48,875 bases of DNA from an uncultured Butyrivibrio sp. Lineage in GTDB: Bacteria > Bacillota > Clostridia > Lachnospirales > Lachnospiraceae. Positions 17,399 to 26,451 of the stretch are shown piece after piece (the stretch's first letter is position 1; each line of letters begins with the position of its first letter). Under the pieces are notes generated by a model. That model had not been told where the DNA came from and did no database searches. It saw only the letters and a program-made list of their open reading frames with translations. The position numbers and the translations under genes are program-made. The stretch is taken from NCBI GenBank assembly GCA_947168335.1, contig CAMVLM010000009.1, forward strand, positions 1 through 48,875, in the 5' to 3' direction.

Positions 17399-17428
17399 AT
17401 TATAATGCCGGATATTGAATTATGTCAA
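17399..17428 (-). promoter_or_regulatory. Sigma-A promoter of the zinc transport operon
   Basis: On the minus strand TTGACA (17423-17428) and TATAAT (17399-17404) match consensus exactly with an 18-base spacer. Transcription would begin near 17392, about 25 bases before the ATG at 17367. I did not find a convincing Zur, Fur or MntR box overlapping it. Confidence 0.85.
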
Positions 17429-17550
17429 ATCGTTGATACATAAATTTTACAGAAATTGTTTATGATTATTTAATATCAAATTGAACTGATTAAGATGATA
17501 ATGAAATTGTACTGAAATTAGTGTGAGTAAGTATAGAGGGGAGAAATCTT

Positions 17551-18077
17551 TTGAGGTCGATCAGATTAGTCAGGTGGATAGCAGTAGCAATACTGGCGGT
17601 GATCATTGCATCTTTCGCCTTTTTTTTTCATGTTCATGTTTCTGCGACTGAAGAGATAAAAGAGCCATTAATAGTTGGAGTTCCTGCAGACAGATGTCCT
17701 GTATTTTATCTTGATTCACATACCGGAGAGGTTGATGGCATAGGGGTAGCGCTGATGAGAGAAGTGGCTCAAAATGCCGGATATTCCAGTCTTGAATTGC
17801 ATCCGGCTTCAATTGTTTCCATGGATTTCAGGGCGGGTACTCTGGATACAGAAAAAGGTCATGAAATTATTGAAAGATTAAATGAAGGTATAGACGTACT
17901 ACCCGGTACAAAAGTACAGGCAATAGTTTTGGACTATACAACAAGACGTTTATATAAATACGATTTTGCGGACTATGTGTATCAATATGGCCTTGTAGTT
18001 GCAGTATTTTTGCTTATCACATGTATACAGCTTGCAAATATGCTTAGGCTCAGACCATACTGCAATATGCATACAGC
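17551..18077 (+). pseudogene. Broken sensor kinase gene, 5' part (periplasmic-binding sensor region)
   Basis: This reading frame gives a signal/membrane helix at residues 7-28, then a solute-binding-protein-like sensor (EPLIVGVPADRCPVFYLDSHT... DGIGVALMREVAQNAGY), then a jump to a segment of the same type as the region before the next membrane helix (GTKVQAIVLDYTTRRLYKYD), and a second helix at about 147-166. It stops just after this helix. Homologous sensors have longer binding domains, so part of the sensor is missing. The frame ends where the kinase region starts in a different frame, which means a deletion with a frameshift near 18045-18060. The start is supported only by a weak GAGGGGAG. 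Confidence 0.7.
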
Positions 18078-19547
18078 ATAAACAGCTCAGCAAAAACCCT
18101 TCTTTGCCTTGTTAATGATGTGCTTGATTATTCAAGAATGGAAGCGGGTAAGCTTAAGCTTATAAATGAACAGTATCATCTTTCAAATCTCATTATGGAT
18201 ATAAATATAATGATTAGAGAAAGAGCTGAAAACAAAGGGCTTTCCTATAATGTTGTGGTTAACAGGGATGTTCCTGATGTTCTCATAGGCGATGAAAACA
18301 GATTAAAGCAGGTAATCGTTAATCTCCTTACTAATGGTGTAAAGTATACTCTTGCAGGATTCGTAAATTTCACAATTGACTTTGGAAAGGTTTCTGATGA
18401 CTTTATCAATCTGAAAATTTCGGTCAAGGACTCCGGTATTGGAATGAAACAGGAAGAAATAGACAGATTGTTTGAGGCATTTGAGAGATTAGATGAGAAC
18501 AGAAACAGAACGGTTGAAGGGACCGGACTGGGAATGAGTATAGTTAAGCAGATACTTGATTCCATGGATTCCAAATTAGATGTAAAGAGCGTTTATGGAG
18601 CAGGCAGTGAGTTTTCATTTGTTGTGACCCAGAAAGTGGCTGATTGGCAGCCAATCGGAGATTATGAAAAAACTTCGGAAAAGATTGCAAGTGGAGGTGA
18701 CAGGTATCGCCCCAGCTTTGTGGCACCTGAAGCAAAGATTCTTGCGGTTGATGATACAGAACTTAACCTGCGTGTAATGACGGGGCTTCTTGAACCCACC
18801 AAAATCAATATTGATACAGCTGATAGTGGTCTGCATGCACTGGAGCTTTTACAGAAGACGAAATATGATCTTATGTTTATAGATCACCGTATGCCGGAGA
18901 TGGACGGGGTAGAGCTCTTAAAGCATATTAAATATGATGAGGGCAGCTTAAACCGCGACAGTTTAGCAATTGCACTGACTGCCAACGTTGTTGAAGGTGC
19001 AAAGGAAATGTATCTGAACGCCGGTTTTAATGATTACCTTGAAAAACCGGTAAATAGCAAGAGACTTGAAAATACGATCAAAAAGTATCTGCCGAAGGAC
19101 AAGATTCTGGAGTATAAAGAGTCTGATGAGTGTAAAGAATCGGAAGAAGCTGCAGAAACGGAGACAAACTCGGGAATACCGCAGGATATAAATGATGAAC
19201 TTATCCGGCTTAGGGATAAGGGCCTGATTAATATCGAAGAAGGAGTGAGCTATGCGGGAAGCGAGGAATTATTCCTGGCAACCCTGAGATTCTTCAGGGA
19301 TTCTGTAGACAGCAAGGCAGATGAGATATTGAAATTCTACGCGGGAAATAACATGTCGGATTACACTGCAAAAGTACATGCACTTAAAAGTTCAGCAAGA
19401 ATAATAGGAGCTTATGATCTGGCTGATAAAGCCAAGCTGCTGGAAGAAGCCGGAAAGCATGAAGATATGGAATATATCAAGGAAAACACAGAGGATGTTA
19501 TCAAGGTATATCGTTCATATAAAGAGCTGCTTTCCGGACTTAAGTGA
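18048..19547 (+). pseudogene. Broken hybrid histidine kinase, 3' part (ATPase, receiver and HPt domains)
   Basis: An open frame from 18048 reads AQTILQYAYSINSSAKTLL then LVNDVLDYSRMEAGKL, the second half of a HisKA domain. The H-box with the phosphorylated histidine is absent. After it come the HATPase region (NLLTNGVKYT, DSGIGM, GTGLGM), a receiver domain starting KILAVDDTELN with Asp in FIDHRMPEMDG and Lys in EKPV, and an HPt domain with His in HALKSSARIIG. A GTG at 18120 could start a shorter protein. The ATPase, receiver and HPt motifs are intact, so the truncation may be recent or the relic may still signal from the receiver/HPt part. It was once one gene with the 5' part at 17551. Confidence 0.75.
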
Positions 19548-19615
19548 AATTTGACAGGGAAGCTGTGTATCAATTAATCATATATCAGTAATAAAGAGTT
19601 TATATTTATAAGATA

Positions 19616-19645
19616 AGGGTCGTCAGATTATCTGAGGGCTCTTTT
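19616..19645 (+). terminator. Terminator after the broken kinase
   Basis: A twelve-pair stem with wobble pairs and one mismatch is centred on TCAGAT/ATCTGA, with a three-base loop, and is followed by a short T run. It would isolate the kinase remnant from the next operon. Confidence 0.6.
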
Positions 19646-19672
19646 CTGGGTAATTGGAAAGAAAGGAATAAT

Positions 19673-21304
19673 ATGCGATTTTCTGTTATGTTGTTTGGTG
19701 TTTTTAGCAAGAAAGGTAGAAATGAGGAAGTAATAGAAGCTATTCACGATATAGGATATAGCTATGTGGAACCATGTGTTTCAGTTGAAGCTATAGAGGG
19801 GTATAGCGATGTTATTATTCCAATGACCGAATATGATTCTTTTAATGTAATTTTGGAGAAGCATAATCTCAAGGTTTATTCCTGTCATTTGTTTTCAGAG
19901 AATCTTTTATCAGATGGGGACAAGATTATTTCTTTTGTTAAAAAATATAATATAAAGCAGATTGTTGTAAAATGCCCTGAGCAGCTTACTAAAGAGTCGT
20001 TGCAGGAGACTGCTTTTTCGTATCGCATACTGGCTGATAAACTTTCTGAAAATGGATGTGAGCTTTTAATTCATAATGAAGAAGCTGATATAAATACAAT
20101 AATCGACGGTAAAACTGCTTACGAATATCTTTTAGATGCGTGCCTTGGAAAAGTATATGCTCAGGTTGATGTCGGCTGGGCGATGTATGGCGGGCAGGAT
20201 CCGGAAGCTTTACTGTGGAGAAATAAAGATATAGTAAGATCAGTCCACTATAAAGATTTTAAAATGAATGATAAGTCAGAGGTCAGAATAGGTGATGGTG
20301 ACCTTGATATGACGGGCGTTTTTCAATTTGCCAGAGCATATGGTCTGATCCAGATAGCTGATCAGGATAGTTCAAATGGTGATATTCTTGATGACCTCAA
20401 AGATACGTACACCCGTTTTTCAATGCTGACACAGGTCAGGGATAATTCTGAAAGCTTTTTAAATATACTTGATACCAAGACAGGTCAGATTCGCGTGTTA
20501 AAACGTTTTGAAAAGACCATAGAAGCACCTAACTGGGTTAAGAAAACGAACAGCCTTATATTTAATTCAGGCGGAAAAATATGGAGTTACAGCATAGATT
20601 CGGGAAAAATAACTGAAATACAAAGTGGTGAATGTGATAATTGCAACAACGATCATGTTCTTTCTCCTGATGAGAAATATATAGCTGTTAGCCATGGTAA
20701 AATAGGAGAGGAATTTGTATCAAGAATCTATATTCTCCCCATAGGGGGCGGTGTACCAAAATGTATAACGCCTGAAACGCCAAGTTTTTTGCATGGGTGG
20801 AGCCCTGATGGAAAGGAACTTTCTTATTGTGCATTTCGCAATCATGAGGACGGATTGCAGGTAGATATTTATACGATAGAAGCTGATGGAGCCTCAGTTG
20901 AGAAAAGGATAACAGACGGTGGATTTAATGACGGACCGGAGTATTCGCCGGATGGGAAACATATATGGTTCAATTCCACGCGGTCAGGACTTATGCAGGT
21001 CTGGCGGATGAACAGTGATGGCAGTGGGAGAATTCAGATAACAGACAATGACCGAAACAATTGGTTTCCTCATGTATCACCGGATGGCAGGAAGGTTGTA
21101 TACCTGTCTTATGCTAAAGATGAGCTTGATGCTGCGGAACATCTTCCGAATATGAGAGTCGAACTCTGGATCATGGATTATGATGGAAAAAATAAGAGAA
21201 GGCTGATTACATTTTTTGGCGGGCAGGGGTCAATAAATGTAAACTCATGGTCTGAGGATAGCAGATATATTGCATTTGTAAGTTATGAATTGAAGCATTG
21301 CTGA
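19673..21304 (+). CDS. Sugar phosphate isomerase/epimerase fused to a TolB-like beta-propeller
   Basis: A 543-residue cytoplasmic protein with two parts. Residues 1-250 form a xylose-isomerase-like TIM barrel (AP endonuclease 2 superfamily) with likely metal ligands in LLIHNEEAD (Glu), YAQVDVGWAM (Asp) and SVHYKDF (His); where relatives often have a Glu there is RIGDGDLDM. Residues 255-543 form a propeller with PD40/WD40-like blades: NDHVLSPDEKYIAVSHGK, LHGWSPDGKELSY, DGPEYSPDGKHIWFNS, WFPHVSPDGRKVVYLSY, and the ending INVNSWSEDSRYIAFVSYE. The propeller alone equals a full stand-alone TolB-family protein of about 290 residues, so this is a true fusion. No signal peptide is present. GAAAGGAA precedes the ATG. 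It is followed 39 bases later by a Gfo/Idh/MocA gene. Confidence 0.88.
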   Translation: MRFSVMLFGVFSKKGRNEEVIEAIHDIGYSYVEPCVSVEAIEGYSDVIIPMTEYDSFNVILEKHNLKVYSCHLFSENLLSDGDKIISFVKKYNIKQIVVKCPEQLTKESLQETAFSYRILADKLSENGCELLIHNEEADINTIIDGKTAYEYLLDACLGKVYAQVDVGWAMYGGQDPEALLWRNKDIVRSVHYKDFKMNDKSEVRIGDGDLDMTGVFQFARAYGLIQIADQDSSNGDILDDLKDTYTRFSMLTQVRDNSESFLNILDTKTGQIRVLKRFEKTIEAPNWVKKTNSLIFNSGGKIWSYSIDSGKITEIQSGECDNCNNDHVLSPDEKYIAVSHGKIGEEFVSRIYILPIGGGVPKCITPETPSFLHGWSPDGKELSYCAFRNHEDGLQVDIYTIEADGASVEKRITDGGFNDGPEYSPDGKHIWFNSTRSGLMQVWRMNSDGSGRIQITDNDRNNWFPHVSPDGRKVVYLSYAKDELDAAEHLPNMRVELWIMDYDGKNKRRLITFFGGQGSINVNSWSEDSRYIAFVSYELKHC

Positions 21305-21343
21305 AAATAGTTAAAATCAGGTAAAAATGAGAAGGGAACAATT

Positions 21344-22525
21344 ATGGGCGAGCAAAAGAAAATGAAAACGGCGGTTATAGGCTGTGGCATGATCAGTGAT
21401 ATCTATATCAGAAACCTGTCAAAGCTTTTTAGTATTATTGATCTTGTTGCGATTGCAAACAGAAATGTTGATAAGGCAAAAGAGAAGGCTGCTTTTTTCG
21501 GAATTGAGAAGGCAATGAGCATCGATGACGTGGCCGGGGATTCTGAGATAGAGCTGGCAGTTGTGCTGACACCTGCGCCGGCTCATTATGAAATCATCAA
21601 AAAAATGCTGGAAAGCGGAAAACATGTTTATACTGAAAAAATGTTTACAACTGATCTGGAAAAGGCAAAAGAACTTGTAAAACTGGCGGATGAGAAGAAG
21701 CTGTATATCGGTGTTGCTCCTGATACGATTCTGGGTGCCGGTACGCAGACTGCAAGGCTTGCGCTGGAACGTGGAATGATCGGTGATGTGACAGGTGGCG
21801 TGGTATCAATAAACCGTAACCAGAATCTGAATTCTGAGCTTTTCAGATTCCTTCAGGAGGACGGCGGAGCATTATCCTATGATGTGGGAATATATTACAT
21901 TGCAACACTGGTGACGCTGCTTGGACCGGTAAAAGAAGTCAGGGCATTTACTGCACCGGCGACTGTTCATAGCAAGGAATTACTATATACTGATGAGAAA
22001 AAAGAAAGCTGGCAAATCCCGGGAAGCAACGTTGTTGCTGCATCACTCTGCTTTGAAAGCGGGGCGCTTGTCAGTTTGCATATAAACGGAAATACGATTA
22101 ATTCAGAGCAAAATATTATTATGCTTTTTGGAACTAACGGAATAATGAAGGTTGGAAATCCGGATACTTTCAGTGGAAATACTGAAATATTGCTGGCTGA
22201 AAATGAGTGGGTGACTTTGCCATTTACTCACGGATATAATGGTGTAAATAAGCTGTCTGAACCAATGCCCTTTGATCACTACGGAAGCAGAGGCGTTGGA
22301 GCAGCAGAACTTGCATACTCTGTTCGCGCAGGCAGAAATAACAGATGCAGCAAAGAATACGGTCTTCATTGTATGGAGATCCTTAAGGGAATAGATATTG
22401 CTGCAGATACCGGTAAGACATATGAAATGAGTTCATCCTTTGAAATGACAACCCTTACTCCAGGCTATTATTCTACCGTTTTTGGTGGATTTGGAAGAGG
22501 AGATGCAGAGTGCTCTCTTATGTGA
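21344..22525 (+). CDS. Gfo/Idh/MocA family NAD(P)-dependent oxidoreductase
   Basis: A 393-residue cytoplasmic dehydrogenase. The Rossmann motif is TAVIGCGMISDIYIRN at residues 9-24 with ANRN for the cofactor ribose end. The family's catalytic block is YTEKMFTTDLEKAKELV at about 97-113; Met stands where EKP is usual. GGALSYDVGIYYIATLVTLLG near residue 178 matches the GG(A/G)xxDxGxH block, with Tyr in place of the usual His. The C-terminal part is the mixed alpha/beta sugar-binding domain. GAAGGGAA gives the ribosome site. It probably oxidises a sugar or glycoside at the cost of NAD, working with the isomerase fusion directly upstream. Confidence 0.9.
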   Translation: MGEQKKMKTAVIGCGMISDIYIRNLSKLFSIIDLVAIANRNVDKAKEKAAFFGIEKAMSIDDVAGDSEIELAVVLTPAPAHYEIIKKMLESGKHVYTEKMFTTDLEKAKELVKLADEKKLYIGVAPDTILGAGTQTARLALERGMIGDVTGGVVSINRNQNLNSELFRFLQEDGGALSYDVGIYYIATLVTLLGPVKEVRAFTAPATVHSKELLYTDEKKESWQIPGSNVVAASLCFESGALVSLHINGNTINSEQNIIMLFGTNGIMKVGNPDTFSGNTEILLAENEWVTLPFTHGYNGVNKLSEPMPFDHYGSRGVGAAELAYSVRAGRNNRCSKEYGLHCMEILKGIDIAADTGKTYEMSSSFEMTTLTPGYYSTVFGGFGRGDAECSLM

Positions 22526-22535
22526 AGATAATTGA

Positions 22536-22679
22536 AGGAAAAAATACAGTGAGATAAAAGATGTAGTCCCTTTTATTGGCAGTGATATACCCGATTTTTA
22601 TAAGCCCTGGCTTGCCGGATTCACTCCCGGGGTCCGGTTGGCCATCGATGAAGGCGGTATTTTCTGGGAGTTAAATTAA
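22536..22679 (+). pseudogene. Possible C-terminal gene remnant of unknown identity
   Basis: A frame with no start codon runs from a stop near 22533 to a TAA at 22677-22679. It reads ...VVPFIGSDIPDFYKPWL then AGFTPGVRLAIDEGGIFWELN, which looks like the well-ordered end of a real protein. It overlaps the last codons of the AraC gene on the other strand. The family is not recognised, and chance cannot be ruled out. Confidence 0.3.
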
Positions 22680-23730
22680 ATCTTTTTTGGAACTGTTTGT
22701 AAAATTGTGTGTAGTTATGAAAACCAACAGATTCCGCGATTTCATTTATGTTCAGATCCGTGGTTCTAAGAAGCCTCTCTGCTTCGCGCATGCATAGTTC
22801 AACACTGTAATTGTAGATACTCATGCCGGTATATTTGCTTATGATTTTGTATAAATAATCTCCCGAGTAACTGAATTTGTCTGTAAGCATTTTGCGGGTC
22901 ACTTTTGAATGTGATGCAATCATAAATGCGGTAATTTGCTCAAATAATAATCGTTCCGGCTCACTACCGATTCGAATTGGAGTATCTATATAATATTCCT
23001 TTGAAAACAGATTATAAAAAATATTGCACAGATATGCATTTATCATATATGTGGCAGAAATCGAAGGGTTCACGAATTCATTGAACAGCTTGTCAAAGAA
23101 CTTATGCATGTTGCTTTTAAGCCAGGATAAGTTTTGGGTCGGGATAAAATCAATATATTCCTTGGTAATATTATCTTCGTGTCTGTGATCATCAAAAAAG
23201 TTGTTAAGAAACGGATTTTTCTCTTCAAACAGATATGTGGCATTTCTGAGTTTTTCAATATATTCCGGACTTAGTTGAAGGAAAATGATTTTATAGCATC
23301 CGGAATATTCTTCCATATGCCTTGTGTTCAGGTTCATAAGGCATCCACTGCCTTCTGAATAATAATGTCTTTCATTTTCTATATTCTGATAAACTTCTCC
23401 CTCAAGAACATACATCAGTTCATAAGAGCTATGTCGGTGAAGGATGGTTTTTTCATTATCGGCAATCACCTCGGCTTTGCTTTGTGAAAAATAAACATTA
23501 TATTTATCACTGAGAATAGCCGTGATTAGAGCAGCATCTTTGTTGGATTCATCACATGTCATCAGAAAAAGGGTGATGTCTGAATCACTTGTGTGAAGGG
23601 TGTTGTTTTCACGAATATATTCACTAACCATATTCATGTAATTACTTTTATCAAAATCAGACATTTCCTGCATCAGAGCCTTTTTTGCCTGTTTGGTTAT
23701 ATTATATGGCAGATAGTGTGACATGTACAT
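22621..23730 (-). CDS. AraC family transcriptional regulator with cupin sensor
   Basis: A 369-residue regulator. The middle part has a cupin-like sugar-sensing fold with HRHSSYELMYVLEGEVYQNI at about residues 100-120 and a following EGSGCLMNLNTRH. Residues 265-365 are two helix-turn-helix motifs, the second in NINEIAESVGFHNYTQFYKQFQKRFNLTPRKYR. The tail after TPRKYR has ten extra residues. The start at 23730 is chosen because GGAG lies 6 bases ahead; the ATG at 23742 has no ribosome site. It is divergent from the GH2 gene at 23859 and likely controls it, responding to a sugar from the nearby pathway. Confidence 0.88.
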   Translation of the reverse strand: MYMSHYLPYNITKQAKKALMQEMSDFDKSNYMNMVSEYIRENNTLHTSDSDITLFLMTCDESNKDAALITAILSDKYNVYFSQSKAEVIADNEKTILHRHSSYELMYVLEGEVYQNIENERHYYSEGSGCLMNLNTRHMEEYSGCYKIIFLQLSPEYIEKLRNATYLFEEKNPFLNNFFDDHRHEDNITKEYIDFIPTQNLSWLKSNMHKFFDKLFNEFVNPSISATYMINAYLCNIFYNLFSKEYYIDTPIRIGSEPERLLFEQITAFMIASHSKVTRKMLTDKFSYSGDYLYKIISKYTGMSIYNYSVELCMREAERLLRTTDLNINEIAESVGFHNYTQFYKQFQKRFNLTPRKYRLHRWPTGPRE

Positions 23731-23858
23731 GTTTGTCTCCATTATTGAATATGATATAAAATGAGCTAAAACTTATTCTTTATGCCATATTATACAATAA
23801 ATATGTCAATTACAATAATATTATTCAGGGATAGCAAATGTAATGGAGGTATAGATTT

Positions 23859-26291
23859 ATGAAAAAACAATTGTTCAATTCAGGCTGGACAGTCACAGAA
23901 GGAGACGGCAGTAATCTTGCAGCTTTAATGGGTGTGCCTCAGGTTGCAAAGGAAGTAAATCTGCCACATGATTTTTCGATTGAAGTCGAGCGAAACGCTG
24001 AAGAACAGAACGGTGCTGGCGTTGGATATTTCCATATGGCAGATGTGGTATATAAAAAGTCTTTTCATATTGATGAGAAAAATCAAGGAAAGCGCGTATA
24101 TGTCGAATTTGAGGGAGTGTATCAGAATTCGTTTGTCTACGTGAACAATGCATTTGTAATGAACAGACCATATGGATATACCAATTTTTCTGCAGACATT
24201 ACGAGATATCTGAAATTCGATGAAGAAAATGAAATTAAAGTCGTTGTAAGAAATGGTGTAAGAAGTGGCAGATGGTACACAGGAACAGGTATATACAGGG
24301 ACGTTAATATAATCTTTGCAGAAGATGTACATTACAGGATTGATGGTGTACGTATAAAAGCATCAGAGATCTCAGGTGACCTGGCAACACTTGTTGTAGA
24401 TATGGATGTACTTAATAAATCTTCAAGAGACAGGGATGTTTTTCTTAAAGTCGAAGTAATGAAAGAAGGCAGAAACATCACATCAGGAATTGCGCATGCT
24501 TATCTGCCTGAAAACAGTGAAGATTCATACAGCATGAGATTATACGTGGAAAATCCGGAGCTGTGGGATGATGAGAATCCTAATCTGTATGAGTATAAAG
24601 CTTCAATAATTGAAAATGATAATGAGATTGATGTTGATGAAGGAACGTTTGGAATAAGGGAACTGAAACTTGATCACAAAAATGGTCTTCGTGTAAATGG
24701 AAGAACTGTAAATCTTCGTGGCGGTTGTCTTCATCATGATAACGGAATAATTGGTGCAAGGGATTTTTATCATGCGTCCTATGAAAAGGTAAAAGCACTG
24801 AAGGAAGCAGGTTTCAATGCCATAAGAAGTGCTCATAATCCCATAAGCCGCAGCATGCTGCAGGCATGTGATGAACTGGGCGTCTATATTATGGATGAGT
24901 TTGCCGATGTATGGACATCTACGAAGGTAACCTATGATTATGGAACGAATATGTCCCAATGGTGGGAAGAAGATATCACCAATATGGTACTGAAGGACTA
25001 CAATCATCCCTCTGTAATCCTTTACTCAATCGGCAATGAGATACCTGAGATTGGAAATAATATTGACAGTACAAATTATGGAAAAAAGCTTGCGGATAAG
25101 ATAAAAAGTCTCGATTCTACACGATATACTACCAATGCGATGAACCTCTTTTTGGCAGGTATGGATCAGCTTTTGAAAATGATGCCGCAGGGAGAGCAGG
25201 ATAAGCCTAAAGAAATAAATACTGCAATGAATGAAATGGCGCAGGTTATAGACCAGCTTATGCAGAATCCAATGATGGCAAAGCGTTGTGAAGTGGCTTC
25301 ATCACAGGTTGATGTTGTTGGATATAATTACGCATTAGGCAGATATGTGCCTGAAGGAGAGGAGTATCCAAACAGGGTTATTGTCGGATCTGAAACAAAT
25401 GCAGGAGATCTTGATAAAAACTGGGATGCTGTAGAAAAACTGTCATATGTGATAGGAGATTTTGACTGGACTTGCTGGGATTATCTTGGAGAAGCAGGAA
25501 TCGGAGGCATGGCGTATGGTGACAATCCGCCTACCATGTATGCTAAATATCCATACAAAGCTGCATATTGTGGAGATTTCAACCTGATAGGAGACAGAAG
25601 ACCTTCTTCATTCTGGCGCGAAATTGTATGGGGATTCAGAAATAAACCCTATATTGCCGTACAGGATCCTGCTCATTTCGGGGAGAAAAAAGTAAAGACC
25701 CAGTGGACGTTCTCTGATTCTGTTCATTGCTGGAACTATGACGGATTTGAGGGAAAGCCGGTCAATGTGGAAGTTTATGCTGATGCGGATGAGGTTGAGC
25801 TCCTTATAAATGATAAGCCGGTAAAACGTATTGCACCTAACACAGAGAAAAAATACTTCTTTGAGTTTGAAACGACATATGTTCCGGGAAAAATAACGGC
25901 TGTTTCCTACAAAGATGGAAAAGAATCCGGAAGAGATGAAATAATGACTGCCGGGGAAAATAAAGAATTATCCATTAAATGCGATAAGGGTATTCTTAAT
26001 TCCGGTGATCCCACAGATATCGCATATATTGATATTTCTATTACTGATACAGACGGCATTTTTGATGCTTCTGCCCAGAGAAAAGTATCCTATATGATTG
26101 AAGGACCTGCAGAAGTTCTGGGATTTGGAAGCGCAAGACCTTTTGGAGAAGAAAATTTTTATGATGAAACAGCAGTTACATATGAAGGAAGACTTCGTGC
26201 TGTTGTCAGAGGATGCGGCAAAGGTACTGCAAATATCAGGTTTTCTTCAGAGGGTATGACGGATGTTACAGTGAAAATTGAAATGTCATAA
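23859..26291 (+). CDS. Glycoside hydrolase family 2 enzyme (beta-galactosidase/glucuronidase type)
   Basis: An 810-residue cytoplasmic enzyme without a signal peptide. Order: jelly-roll sugar-binding domain (residues 1-165, with WYTGTGIYRDV), Ig-like domain (165-270), TIM barrel (270-600) and C-terminal Ig-like domains with DUF4982-like character (620-810). The acid/base Glu is in LYSIGNEIPE near residue 395 and the nucleophile Glu in VGSETNAG near 509. A Met-rich helical insert of about 50 residues lies between them. AATGGAGGT precedes the ATG. Divergent from the AraC gene. The exact substrate cannot be read; beta-galactoside or beta-glucuronide are usual for this layout. Confidence 0.9.
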   Translation: MKKQLFNSGWTVTEGDGSNLAALMGVPQVAKEVNLPHDFSIEVERNAEEQNGAGVGYFHMADVVYKKSFHIDEKNQGKRVYVEFEGVYQNSFVYVNNAFVMNRPYGYTNFSADITRYLKFDEENEIKVVVRNGVRSGRWYTGTGIYRDVNIIFAEDVHYRIDGVRIKASEISGDLATLVVDMDVLNKSSRDRDVFLKVEVMKEGRNITSGIAHAYLPENSEDSYSMRLYVENPELWDDENPNLYEYKASIIENDNEIDVDEGTFGIRELKLDHKNGLRVNGRTVNLRGGCLHHDNGIIGARDFYHASYEKVKALKEAGFNAIRSAHNPISRSMLQACDELGVYIMDEFADVWTSTKVTYDYGTNMSQWWEEDITNMVLKDYNHPSVILYSIGNEIPEIGNNIDSTNYGKKLADKIKSLDSTRYTTNAMNLFLAGMDQLLKMMPQGEQDKPKEINTAMNEMAQVIDQLMQNPMMAKRCEVASSQVDVVGYNYALGRYVPEGEEYPNRVIVGSETNAGDLDKNWDAVEKLSYVIGDFDWTCWDYLGEAGIGGMAYGDNPPTMYAKYPYKAAYCGDFNLIGDRRPSSFWREIVWGFRNKPYIAVQDPAHFGEKKVKTQWTFSDSVHCWNYDGFEGKPVNVEVYADADEVELLINDKPVKRIAPNTEKKYFFEFETTYVPGKITAVSYKDGKESGRDEIMTAGENKELSIKCDKGILNSGDPTDIAYIDISITDTDGIFDASAQRKVSYMIEGPAEVLGFGSARPFGEENFYDETAVTYEGRLRAVVRGCGKGTANIRFSSEGMTDVTVKIEMS

Positions 26292-26350
26292 GTTCATTCC
26301 TGCTCAGATGGGAATGAAGTCCGTAAAAGATATAATTAAAGGTTTTAAAA

Positions 26351-26379
26351 AATGCCAGCATGCCATGCATGTTGGCATT
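26351..26379 (+). terminator. Rho-independent terminator after the GH2 gene
   Basis: AATGCCAGCATG pairs with CATGTTGGCATT (one G-U pair) around a five-base loop, followed by TATTTAAATA. It separates the GH2 gene from the metal locus. Confidence 0.82.
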
Positions 26380-26402
26380 TATTTAAATAAATGCTATCAT
26401 TA

Positions 26403-26420
26403 AGTTAGCAGAGGCTAACT
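26403..26420. promoter_or_regulatory. DtxR/IdeR-like operator upstream of the metal locus
   Basis: AGTTAGC-AGAG-GCTAACT is a perfect palindrome 32 bases before the ATG at 26452. The GTTAGC...GCTAAC core fits the known DtxR/IdeR/MntR-family operator style (consensus around TTAGGTTAGSCTAACCTAA). The location before HMA, feoA and feoB genes supports iron- or manganese-dependent control. The regulator itself is not in the window. Confidence 0.68.
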
Positions 26421-26451
26421 CATGCAGAACAATTTATGAAAAGAGGTTTAT

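Noticed and set aside
23789-23809. TATAAT and TTGACA on the minus strand upstream of the AraC gene at 22621
   Set aside because: The spacing is only 9 bases, so they cannot form one sigma-A promoter.
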